Shown: one piece after another, positions 1 to 6,788 of the stretch
Layout: every line of letters starts with the position of its first letter
How positions within the stretch are numbered: the first letter of the stretch is position 1
The notes under the pieces: model-generated
What the model saw: only the letters and a program-made list of their open reading frames with translations
Database searches by the model: none
What the model was told of the DNA's origin: nothing
Program-made: the position numbers and the translations under genes
From: JBDKGH01 sp039798265
GTDB taxonomy: Bacteria; Bacteroidota; Bacteroidia; Flavobacteriales_D; Sanyastnellaceae
Length of the DNA stretch: 7,662 nt
Assembly: GCA_039798265.1 (NCBI GenBank)
Contig: JBDKGH010000043.1
Location: 1-7,662 of the forward strand
Direction of reading: 5' to 3'

Positions 1-1040
1 ATGCGATCGGCACCGAAGGAAATGCCCACGCCTGATACGTTGGGCAAACCAAAAATGCCCGTAAGGTCATCATATCGTCCGCCACCGCATATGCTGCCCA
101 TCTGAACTCCGTTAGCCTTTACCTCAAAGATGGCTCCGGTATAATAGTTCAACCCGCGCGCGAGTGTGACGTCAAATTCTAATTCGGCTTTTTCCAAGCC
201 AAGCATATCTACATATTGAAAGATAAACCGCAGTTCTTCGATTCCTTTTTTACCGATTTCTGAGTTGTTCAATACGGCTTCCATTCGGGTCAACTTCTCG
301 GCATTGGTTCCTGTCCATGAAAGGAAAGAACCAATATTAGTGATAGCCGCATCGCTAAATCCACGCTCCCGCAATTCCTTTTCTACGCCCTCTACTCCTA
401 TTTTATCGAGCTTGTCGATGGCAATGGTCATCTCCATCATCCGATCTGCTACGCCGCTTACTTCCGCAAGTCCGCTTAAGATTTTTCGGTTGTTGATTTT
501 GATGGTGAATGAAGGCAAGCCTAATTCGGATAACACACCATCAAACAGTTGGATGAGCTCCACTTCGTTGATGAGACTGTCGCTGCCCACTACATCGGCG
601 TCGCATTGGTAAAACTCGCGGTAACGGCCTTTTTGCGGACGATCGGCACGCCATACTGGCTGTATCTGATAGCGCTTAAACGGAAATGCGATTTCGTTTT
701 TATTCATCACCACAAATCGCGCAAATGGCACGGTGAGGTCATAACGCAATGCACGGTCGCACAGTTGAAAGGCCAACTTGCGGGTGTCCTTGGCATCTAT
801 CAACGACTGATCTACGTCTTTGAAAAAATCGCCGTTATTCAGTACTTTAAAAATGAGCTGATCGCCTTCATCGCCATATTTTCCCGTAAGGGTAGAAAGG
901 TTTTCCATCGATGGTGTTTCCAAAGGCTGATAGCCGAATCGCTCGAAATGGCGGCGAATTACACTAAAAATGTAATTGCGTTTAACCATGACTTTCGGAG
1001 CGAAGTCGCGTGTACCTTTTGGAATGGATGGATTACTCAT
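1..1040 (-). CDS. hisS: Histidyl-tRNA synthetase, N-terminal ~346 residues (C-terminus beyond window start)
   Basis: Class II aminoacyl-tRNA synthetase that charges tRNA-His with histidine in the cytoplasm. I translated the minus strand from the ATG at 1040; the frame stays open to the window edge and gives 346 complete codons, against roughly 420-460 for the family, so the anticodon-binding domain is missing. Visible signatures are the N-terminal IPKGTRDF (residues 6-13), motif 2 around residues 121-147 with the core RADRPQKGRYREF (131-143), the histidine-binding loop LARGLNYYTG (293-302), GGGRYDD (319-325), and motif 3 beginning GISFGADR (339-346). The start is chosen because IPKGTRDF normally lies a few residues from the N-terminus, and the leader before it is A-rich as in Bacteroidota. 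It is divergent from the WD40 gene. Nothing looks broken; the truncation is a window artefact. Confidence 0.97.
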   Translation of the reverse strand, partial: MSNPSIPKGTRDFAPKVMVKRNYIFSVIRRHFERFGYQPLETPSMENLSTLTGKYGDEGDQLIFKVLNNGDFFKDVDQSLIDAKDTRKLAFQLCDRALRYDLTVPFARFVVMNKNEIAFPFKRYQIQPVWRADRPQKGRYREFYQCDADVVGSDSLINEVELIQLFDGVLSELGLPSFTIKINNRKILSGLAEVSGVADRMMEMTIAIDKLDKIGVEGVEKELRERGFSDAAITNIGSFLSWTGTNAEKLTRMEAVLNNSEIGKKGIEELRFIFQYVDMLGLEKAELEFDVTLARGLNYYTGAIFEVKANGVQMGSICGGGRYDDLTGIFGLPNVSGVGISFGADR

Positions 1041-1067
1041 TTTTTCTTTTTTACTAGAATGTGGGCG

Positions 1068-1075
1068 CAAATATA
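1068..1075 (-). promoter_or_regulatory. Probable -7 promoter element of hisS
   Basis: Read on the minus strand, these bases are TATATTTG, an exact match to the Bacteroidota -7 consensus TAnnTTTG. The box ends 27 bases before the hisS start codon, leaving a leader of about 20 nt. I could not find a TTG/TTTG -33 element at the usual 17-23 bp spacing upstream, so only half of the promoter is supported. Confidence 0.5.
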
Positions 1076-1096
1076 GCTTACCCCTATTTTCGTTGC

Positions 1097-1996
1097 ATGA
1101 TAATCACTGCACGACTTCACAAAAGCTATGAATGGCGCGAGCACAGCGCGGCCATTTACTGTGTCTGTGCAGGTAGAACAGACTCCACCTTTTTTTCCGC
1201 AGGTGGCGATCGACTGGTGGTTGAGTGGAATGTAAAATCAAAAGTACAAGAGCCTTTCGCAGTGCGACTGGAGCAGCCGGCTTATGCGGTGCTTTTTACC
1301 CCCGAGAATAATTTTCTCTGGATTGGCAGCAGCACGGGCCATCTGCACATCATCGATGTAAATGAACGTTTGGAGTTTAAAAACTTCACCACGCATCAAA
1401 ATGGTATTTTCGACTTGCGATACGATCCTGTCAATCGAGTGGTATATGCCGCGGGTGGCGACGGTTTGTTATCGGTGTATTCGATCAATGGGGAATGGAT
1501 TCGGACCATTCCTGTTGCTCCGGGAAAAATTCGTCAACTCGCCCTGCATCATTCCGAAAAAAAACTAGCGCTCGCTTGCGGCGATGGAACGGTACGCGTT
1601 TTTGAAACCAATTTTTTAAACGAAATAGAAACCCTCCACGCTCACGAAGAAAGCGCTACTGCGGTGTGCTGGCATCCCACCAAAGAGGTGCTACTCACCG
1701 GAGGAAAAGATGCGCGACTCAAAGCTTGGCATCAGCAAGAACTGATGCTCGACTTGCCCGCACATAATTATGCTATTTATTCCATTGCTCCTACACTGCT
1801 CAATGGACAAGTGCTCATCGCCACATCCAGTCGCGATAAAACCATCAAGCTGTGGGATGGTCAGGATTTAAGTCCGCTGCAGCGATTGGATCAAGGTGCT
1901 CATAGCCATTCGGTGAATCGTCTGCTGTGGATCACACCTCAACTTTTGGTTAGTTCGAGCGACGACAGAAGACTCATTTTGTGGGATTTACAATAA
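1097..1996 (+). CDS. WD40-repeat seven-bladed beta-propeller protein of unknown function
   Basis: A 299-residue protein made almost entirely of WD40 repeats. I count seven, roughly residues 16-45, 57-88, 100-128, 141-169, 182-211, 223-254 and 269-297. The last two end in canonical WD dipeptides (W253-D254, W296-D297), and several contain GGD, GDG or SRDKT turns typical of the fold. Seven blades make one closed propeller, so the protein is probably complete, with no catalytic or accessory domain. There is no signal peptide or membrane segment, so a cytoplasmic protein-interaction scaffold is the natural inference; its partner is unknown. Start: the frame extends upstream to a GTG at 1061, but that would run through the hisS promoter box and add 12 residues outside the fold, so the ATG at 1097 is preferred. 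It is divergent from hisS and separated from the downstream amylase by 81 bp carrying a promoter. Confidence 0.9.
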   Translation: MIITARLHKSYEWREHSAAIYCVCAGRTDSTFFSAGGDRLVVEWNVKSKVQEPFAVRLEQPAYAVLFTPENNFLWIGSSTGHLHIIDVNERLEFKNFTTHQNGIFDLRYDPVNRVVYAAGGDGLLSVYSINGEWIRTIPVAPGKIRQLALHHSEKKLALACGDGTVRVFETNFLNEIETLHAHEESATAVCWHPTKEVLLTGGKDARLKAWHQQELMLDLPAHNYAIYSIAPTLLNGQVLIATSSRDKTIKLWDGQDLSPLQRLDQGAHSHSVNRLLWITPQLLVSSSDDRRLILWDLQ

Positions 1997-2024
1997 ATCG
2001 TGAGCAAAATGTTTAAAGCTTTGC

Positions 2025-2055
2025 TTTGAATGTGTACACTGAACACTTAGCTTTG
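2025..2055 (+). promoter_or_regulatory. Bacteroidota-type promoter of the GH13-prmC-GH13 unit
   Basis: TTTG at 2025-2028 and TAGCTTTG at 2048-2055 are exact matches to the -33 (TTTG) and -7 (TAnnTTTG) elements, with 19 bp between them, which is within the usual spacing. The -7 box ends 22 bases before the ATG at 2078, giving a leader of about 15-17 nt. This is the best promoter in the window. It lies just after the stop codon of the WD40 gene and suggests that transcription of the amylase unit begins here. Confidence 0.72.
2032..2039 (+). repeat. 8-bp perfect palindrome in the promoter spacer
   Basis: GTGTACAC is a perfect palindrome lying wholly between the -33 and -7 boxes of the amylase-unit promoter. 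It is followed by a second ACACT (2043-2047), which repeats the ACACT at 2036-2040. The position is where a repressor operator could sit, but 8 bp is short and may be chance; no regulator gene is in the window. Confidence 0.3.
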
Positions 2056-2077
2056 ATTACCAAACCCATTTTAACGA

Positions 2078-3484
2078 ATGAAACCATTCTTTTTTGTAAC
2101 TATCCTCAGCTTGGGAATAGCCACTGTGGCTTGCAATCTCAACAGCGCCCCCGATCATACGGCCGCGGCTAATCAAGTAGGTCATGCGGAAACGCGTGTG
2201 CTTCGTCATCCCGATTGGTCAAAAAATGCAACGATCTACGAAGTAAACGTTCGCCAACATACGCCTGAAGGTACGTTTAATGCCTTGGAAAAAGACCTCG
2301 ATCGATTGGATTCGATGGGGGTAGATATTTTGTGGTTGATGCCCATCTATCCCATTGGTGAGTTGAACCGCAAAGGCGGACGCGGAAGTTATTACAGCGT
2401 GCGCAACTACACTGCTGTGAATCCCGAGTTTGGTAATATGGACGACTTCCGTCGTTTTGTAAAAAGCGCCCACAACCGCGGTATGAAAGTGATACTCGAC
2501 TGGGTAGCCAATCACACCGCTTGGGACCACGCTTGGATGACCGAACACCCCGATTGGTACACCCGCGATACAGCAGGTAAAGTAGTACCTCCGGTGGCTG
2601 ACTGGTCTGACGTAGCTGATTTGAATTACGACAACAAAGACATGCGTGCGGAGATGATTAAATCCATGCGCTTCTGGATCAAAGAAGCCGATGTAGATGG
2701 CTTCCGCTGCGATGTGGCCATGATGGTGCCTACCGACTTTTGGGACGATATGCGCGCCTCTCTCGATTCGCTCAAGCCCGTATTTATGTTGGCTGAGGCT
2801 GAGCAAAAAGATCACCACCTCAAGGCATTTGACATGAGCTATAGCTGGGAACTGTTGCACGTGATGAACGGCATTGCCAAAGGCGAGAAAAAACTCGCTG
2901 ACCTCGATACCTACATTGCGAAGCAAGACACCGCTTTCCCTCGCAGTGCCTACCGCATGAACTTCACTACCAACCACGATGAAAACACATGGAATGGTAC
3001 CGGTGGTGAGCGCTATGGCAAAGCCCGCAAAGTGTATGATGTATTGGCCTTCACCCTTCCTGGTATGCCATTATTGTACACCGGACAAGAAGGTGGCGAA
3101 GTGAAGCCTGATGGCAAACCACACCGTTATGCTTTCTTCGAAAAAGATACCGTTCACTTCAACAACTATCCCATGGGCGATTTCTACGGACGCCTTTTCC
3201 GCCTGCACCAAAGCAACGCCGCATTGGCCAATGGCGAATTCGGTGGAAGCTTTAAGCGTTTAACCACCAGTAATGATGATGTGATCTATGCCTACACGCG
3301 TAAAAAGGACAATAGCACCGTAGTGGTACTGTTAAACTTCAGCGATAAGCCACAAAAAATCGACTTCACCGAAGACCTCGAAAATGTAGAGTTAAAGAGC
3401 ATTTTCAATAACCAAACTCTTTCGTTATTTGCAACAGGAAATGTACCTCTTCCGGCTTACGGATATCAGGTATTTGCAAAATAA
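2078..3484 (+). CDS. GH13 alpha-amylase-like lipoprotein (first of two)
   Basis: A 468-residue glycoside hydrolase family 13 protein, predicted to cleave alpha-1,4-glucosidic bonds of starch-like or maltooligosaccharide substrates. The N-terminus is a lipoprotein signal peptide with ATVAC and modification at Cys19, so it is exported and membrane-anchored; no obvious acidic surface-export signal follows the Cys, so a periplasmic face is as likely as the cell surface. The catalytic (beta/alpha)8 barrel starts near residue 50. It carries region I DWVANH (141-146), region II GFRCD (208-212, nucleophile Asp212), region III with acid/base Glu240 in MLAEAE, region IV TNHDE (298-302, Asp301), and a region V-like VADLNY (179-184). 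After MPLLYTGQE (330-338) comes a short C-terminal beta domain. All catalytic residues are present. Exact specificity (amylase, cyclomaltodextrinase or glucosidase) cannot be read from motifs. It is the first gene of a three-gene unit; the prmC start is 6 bp after its stop. Confidence 0.93.
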   Translation: MKPFFFVTILSLGIATVACNLNSAPDHTAAANQVGHAETRVLRHPDWSKNATIYEVNVRQHTPEGTFNALEKDLDRLDSMGVDILWLMPIYPIGELNRKGGRGSYYSVRNYTAVNPEFGNMDDFRRFVKSAHNRGMKVILDWVANHTAWDHAWMTEHPDWYTRDTAGKVVPPVADWSDVADLNYDNKDMRAEMIKSMRFWIKEADVDGFRCDVAMMVPTDFWDDMRASLDSLKPVFMLAEAEQKDHHLKAFDMSYSWELLHVMNGIAKGEKKLADLDTYIAKQDTAFPRSAYRMNFTTNHDENTWNGTGGERYGKARKVYDVLAFTLPGMPLLYTGQEGGEVKPDGKPHRYAFFEKDTVHFNNYPMGDFYGRLFRLHQSNAALANGEFGGSFKRLTTSNDDVIYAYTRKKDNSTVVVLLNFSDKPQKIDFTEDLENVELKSIFNNQTLSLFATGNVPLPAYGYQVFAK

Positions 3485-3490
3485 CCCGAC

Positions 3491-4345
3491 GTGAACGAAT
3501 TACTCAACGATAACAAAGTCAGCACCGTTCAATCGTACCTGCGCGAACACCTTTCGAGCAGGTACGATGAGCGGGAAGCTGCACAAATCACCGATGCGCT
3601 TTTTGCGCATTTTTTTTCATGGAGCCGCGCTGATTTGGTTATGCAACGCAACGAACGCATTTCAGAATCAGAAATTCTAAAACTCCATTTTGCACTCAAG
3701 CGCTTAAAAAAAGGCGAACCTCTTCAGTACATTACCCAAACCGCTTACTTCCGCGGTGACGCTTATTTTGTTTCACCTGCGGTATTGATTCCGCGCCCTG
3801 AAACCGAAGAGTTGGTTTCTCTTGTATTAGAAAAAAACACTTCTCCTACGGCGTCCATTCTCGATGTGGGCACTGGTAGTGGATGCATTCCTCTTTCTCT
3901 CCAAAAAGCATTACCACAAGCCTATATCGCAGCAGTAGATGTATCAGCCGATGCTTTGGATGTGGCGAAAAAAAATGCTTCTCTTCTTCAGCGATCGGTT
4001 GATTTTTCGCTGTGCGATATTTTACAATCCGCTCCTGAAAAAACCGATTGGGACATCATCGTTTCCAATCCGCCTTATGTGCTCGAATCGGACAAAGCGC
4101 AGATGTCAGAACACGTATTGGCGCATGAACCACACTTGGCGCTTTTTGTGCCGGATACCGATGCGCTGCGTTTTTATCGCCGCCTCTTTCAACTCACCGC
4201 TTCGCACTTAAAATCGGGCGGCTATTTAATCTGTGAAATTCACGAATCACAAGGTGCTGCTCTCGTGGAAATGTCCCACGGCACAGCGCAGATCGTAAAA
4301 GATATTGCTGGAAAAGATCGTTTCTTCCTTTACCGAAAACCATAA
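3491..4345 (+). CDS. prmC: Peptide chain release factor N5-glutamine methyltransferase
   Basis: SAM-dependent enzyme that methylates the glutamine of the GGQ motif in release factors RF1 and RF2, improving termination of translation; cytoplasmic. The 284-residue length is normal for the family. The N-terminal helical release-factor-binding domain covers about residues 1-85. The linker motif RPETEELV is at 102-109, the SAM-binding loop DVGTGSGCI at 125-133, an acidic residue after strand 2 at Asp150, and the catalytic NPPY at 193-196. The EPHLALF segment (213-219) and the terminal GKDRFF (274-279) also match PrmC. The start is a GTG at 3491: the next in-frame ATG is at codon 51 and would remove most of the N-terminal domain, while an in-frame stop (that of the upstream gene) lies only three codons before it. 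No Shine-Dalgarno sequence is visible. Its placement between two amylase lipoproteins, 6 bp after one and abutting the other, suggests cotranscription without an evident functional link. Confidence 0.95.
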   Translation: MNELLNDNKVSTVQSYLREHLSSRYDEREAAQITDALFAHFFSWSRADLVMQRNERISESEILKLHFALKRLKKGEPLQYITQTAYFRGDAYFVSPAVLIPRPETEELVSLVLEKNTSPTASILDVGTGSGCIPLSLQKALPQAYIAAVDVSADALDVAKKNASLLQRSVDFSLCDILQSAPEKTDWDIIVSNPPYVLESDKAQMSEHVLAHEPHLALFVPDTDALRFYRRLFQLTASHLKSGGYLICEIHESQGAALVEMSHGTAQIVKDIAGKDRFFLYRKP

Positions 4346-6724
4346 ATGACCATGCGTTTTACTTCACTCCTTTTCGCATTCATCGCTCTGGTAGCGTGTA
4401 AAAATGGTAGCACTTCGAAAGAAGAAGTCAACTACACGTCGCACATGAATTCCTTGGCCACGCCCATTCACCTCCAACTGAAAGAGACCCGAGTGAACAT
4501 GGCCGACTATTTTCCCGAATGGAAAAACATTGAACGCATAACCCTCGAAGGTGCCGAATTGAAATTGGACAGTGCTGGTTTTATCACTATCGCTCAATCG
4601 CCCAATCAACCATTGTCAAGCTTGCACGTGGTGTACAAAAACATTGGTCATGATATCCCCGTTTTTTCGAGTGAAAAAATGGCCTATACATTTTCTTACA
4701 AAGCCAGCAATGCCAAAGTAAAAAGCGTAAGTATCTCTGGCAGCATCAACGGTTGGAACAATAAGGCCAATCCTCTTACCTTGAAAGATGGACTTTGGGT
4801 AACAGATTTGGAATTGAATCCGGGCACCTATCAATACCGCATTTGGGAAGATGCGAATGAAATGATGGATGCAAACAACCCATTCATTATCAGCAATGGC
4901 ATGGGAGGTTTTAACAACACCTTCACTGTGGGCAATCCGAAAGCCATAGCACCGCAACTTACCACACTCGAAGCTTCTGAAACGGGATTGAAACTCTTGA
5001 GTTCATCCAAACTCGCACACGTTTATGCGTACTTTCAAAACGAACGCATTGATGTAAAAACCATCGACTCGTTATTGGTGATTGATCTTCCCGCTAAAGC
5101 GAAAAATCTCGACCGCAGCTTCATTCGCGTGTATGCCGATAACGGCGAGCTGCGTTCCAACGATATCCTCATTCCTCTTACCCACGGCGATGTGGTGATG
5201 AATGCTTCTTCGCTCAATCGAAAGGACTTGCACGCGAGCATCATGTACTTTGCCATGGTCGATCGGTTTAACGATGGCGATGCTTCAAACAATCATCCCA
5301 CAACTGCGAGCCATCCTGTTTTTTCGGTGCCCATTTTACCTAAAGCCAACAATCTCGGTGGCGACTTGAAAGGTATCACCAAAAAAATACAAGAAGGTTA
5401 TTTTTCCAAACTCGGCATCAATACCATTTGGATCTCTCCTATTTCTCAAAATACCGAAGGCGCTTGGGGTTTGTGGATAAAAGGTCAGACCAGCTCCTTT
5501 TCTGCTTACCACGGCTATTGGCCAACAGCGCTCACCCGCATCGACCGCCGCTTTGGCAATGAAGCAGACTTCAAAGAACTCATTGATGTAGCACACGCGA
5601 ACAACATGAATGTGGTACTCGATTATGTAGCGCACCACGTGCATGAAGAGCATCCGTTGTACAAACAAAAACCTGATTGGACGACTCCACTCTATTTACC
5701 CGATGGCACCATGAATACCGAAAAGTGGGACGAGCATCGCCTTACTACTTGGTTTGATACCTTCTTGCCTACTTGGGATTTTTCGAAGCCAGAAGTAGTG
5801 GATGCACTGACGGACACTGCTATGTATTGGGTAAAAAACTACGATCTCGATGGCTTCCGTCATGATGCTACGAAACACATTCGAGAAGAATTTTGGCGCT
5901 CACTAACGCAAAAAGTGCGCACCCAAGCACCGGACAAAACGATTTTCCAAATCGGCGAAACCTACGGAAGCCCTGAATTGATCTCTTCCTACCTATCAAC
6001 AGGTATGATGGATGCGCAATTTGATTTCAACCTTTACGATGCTGCGGTAGATGCTTTTGCCAAAAGTGAAAGCGGTTTTGAAAACCTCCACCGCGTGCTA
6101 AACGAAAGCATGCACTACTACGGCCATCACCATTTGATGGGCAATATTACCGGCAACCAAGACCGCGCTCGCTTTACTTCCTATGCCGATGGCGGAGTAA
6201 AGTTTGACGAAGATCCCAAACTCGCCGGATGGACACGGGATATTCAAAACAACGGAAAAGTAGGCTTCGAGCGCATGGAAATGCTCAATGCTTTTTTGAT
6301 GACTACTCCCGGTATTCCTTGCATCTATTACGGCGATGAAATAGGCATGCCCGGCGGTAACGATCCGGACAACCGCCGCATGATGGTTTTTAGCGGATGG
6401 AACAACGAGCAAAGTCAACTGCAAAAAGCCATATCACAACTCACCACCTTGCGCCGCAGCAGCATGGCATTGACCTACGGCGATCTACTCGTTCTTCAAA
6501 ACGACGAGAAGGTATTCGCCTACGTGCGTCAGTACTTTGGCGAAGCGGTAGTAGTGGTGTTCAGTAAAAAAGGCAATCAAGGCGCTTTGCGTTTTACCCT
6601 GCCGCAGCACCTGCACACCGAAGCTTGGAAAAGCATGAAAGGAAGTGCCTTTAGTGTAAAAGGAAATAGCCTTACGGTGGACCTTAAAAACAGCCCTTAC
6701 GAGGTGATTTACCCCACCAAATAA
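4346..6724 (+). CDS. Multidomain GH13 alpha-amylase-family lipoprotein with CBM48-like module (second of two)
   Basis: A 792-residue GH13 protein. The N-terminus is a lipoprotein signal peptide with lipobox LVAC and Cys18, so it is exported and lipid-anchored. Residues about 20-110 are an unrecognised N-terminal domain. Residues about 112-196 resemble a CBM48/glycogen-binding-type beta-sandwich (SINGWNN at 133-139, NPGTYQYRIW at 158-167), and about 200-280 look like another beta-rich domain. The catalytic barrel runs from near 297 (SIMYFAMVDRFNDGD): GGDLKGI at 338-344, region I DYVAHH (426-431), region II GFRHD (503-507, nucleophile Asp507), region III QIGE (535-538, acid/base Glu538) and region IV GNQD (603-606, Asp606). 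Two positions differ from the common pattern: His430 replaces the usual Asn of region I, and Gln605 replaces the usual His of region IV. The catalytic triad is intact, so activity on alpha-glucans is expected with unknown specificity. The start ATG follows the prmC stop directly; the ATG at 4352 is a possible alternative. Confidence 0.92.
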   Translation: MTMRFTSLLFAFIALVACKNGSTSKEEVNYTSHMNSLATPIHLQLKETRVNMADYFPEWKNIERITLEGAELKLDSAGFITIAQSPNQPLSSLHVVYKNIGHDIPVFSSEKMAYTFSYKASNAKVKSVSISGSINGWNNKANPLTLKDGLWVTDLELNPGTYQYRIWEDANEMMDANNPFIISNGMGGFNNTFTVGNPKAIAPQLTTLEASETGLKLLSSSKLAHVYAYFQNERIDVKTIDSLLVIDLPAKAKNLDRSFIRVYADNGELRSNDILIPLTHGDVVMNASSLNRKDLHASIMYFAMVDRFNDGDASNNHPTTASHPVFSVPILPKANNLGGDLKGITKKIQEGYFSKLGINTIWISPISQNTEGAWGLWIKGQTSSFSAYHGYWPTALTRIDRRFGNEADFKELIDVAHANNMNVVLDYVAHHVHEEHPLYKQKPDWTTPLYLPDGTMNTEKWDEHRLTTWFDTFLPTWDFSKPEVVDALTDTAMYWVKNYDLDGFRHDATKHIREEFWRSLTQKVRTQAPDKTIFQIGETYGSPELISSYLSTGMMDAQFDFNLYDAAVDAFAKSESGFENLHRVLNESMHYYGHHHLMGNITGNQDRARFTSYADGGVKFDEDPKLAGWTRDIQNNGKVGFERMEMLNAFLMTTPGIPCIYYGDEIGMPGGNDPDNRRMMVFSGWNNEQSQLQKAISQLTTLRRSSMALTYGDLLVLQNDEKVFAYVRQYFGEAVVVVFSKKGNQGALRFTLPQHLHTEAWKSMKGSAFSVKGNSLTVDLKNSPYEVIYPTK

Positions 6725-6742
6725 GGAGAGGGAAATCCACTT

Positions 6743-6771
6743 TTTGCCGCTAGGCATTTGTGTTACCTTCG
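6743..6771 (+). promoter_or_regulatory. Probable Bacteroidota-type promoter of pruA
   Basis: TTTG at 6743-6746 and TACCTTCG at 6764-6771 resemble the -33 and -7 elements; the -7 box has one mismatch to TAnnTTTG. The spacer is 17 bp, at the short end of the accepted range. The box ends 17 bases before the ATG, implying a very short leader. This would separate pruA expression from the amylase unit. Confidence 0.5.
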
Positions 6772-6787
6772 CGGAAAAATATTTCCG
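6772..6787 (+). repeat. Inverted repeat directly before the pruA start codon
   Basis: CGGAAA at 6772-6777 and TTTCCG at 6782-6787 are perfect 6-bp arms around a 4-base AATA loop. The repeat lies between the -7 box and the ATG, ending one base before it. It could be an operator around the transcription start or a weak hairpin at the ribosome site. It lacks a following T-run and sits after a new promoter, so I do not call it a terminator of the amylase unit. Confidence 0.4.
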
Positions 6788-6788
6788 T

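Noticed and set aside
265..1076. Plus-strand open frames at 265-612 and 549-1076
   Set aside because: They lie antisense to hisS, whose minus-strand translation matches the family motif by motif; the plus-strand products resemble no family I know and are shadows.
1085..1092. TATTTTCG as a -7 promoter box for the WD40 gene
   Set aside because: It has one mismatch to TAnnTTTG, no TTTG at the right distance upstream, and would place the transcription start at or beyond the ATG at 1097.
1362..1568. Internal 68-codon plus-strand frame within the WD40 gene, and a 90-codon frame at 3939-4211 within prmC
   Set aside because: Both are out of frame with well-supported genes and have no recognisable product.
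2003..2025. AGCAAA / TTTGCT inverted repeat after the WD40 stop codon as a terminator
   Set aside because: The stem is only 6 bp, A/T-rich, with an 11-base loop and no T-run after it, so it is not convincing as an intrinsic terminator.
2219..2977. Long minus-strand open frame (252 codons) opposite the first amylase
   Set aside because: The plus-strand GH13 gene has all its catalytic motifs there; the antisense product has no recognisable domain, and long antisense frames are common opposite codon-biased genes.
2078..6724. A complete Sus-like polysaccharide utilisation locus
   Set aside because: No SusC/SusD homologue, transporter, or sugar-sensing regulator is present in the window; two GH13 lipoproteins alone do not make the call.
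4364..6757. Several minus-strand open frames of 60-113 codons opposite the second amylase
   Set aside because: All are inside or across the intact GH13 gene, without promoters, recognisable domains or mutual arrangement; they are shadows.
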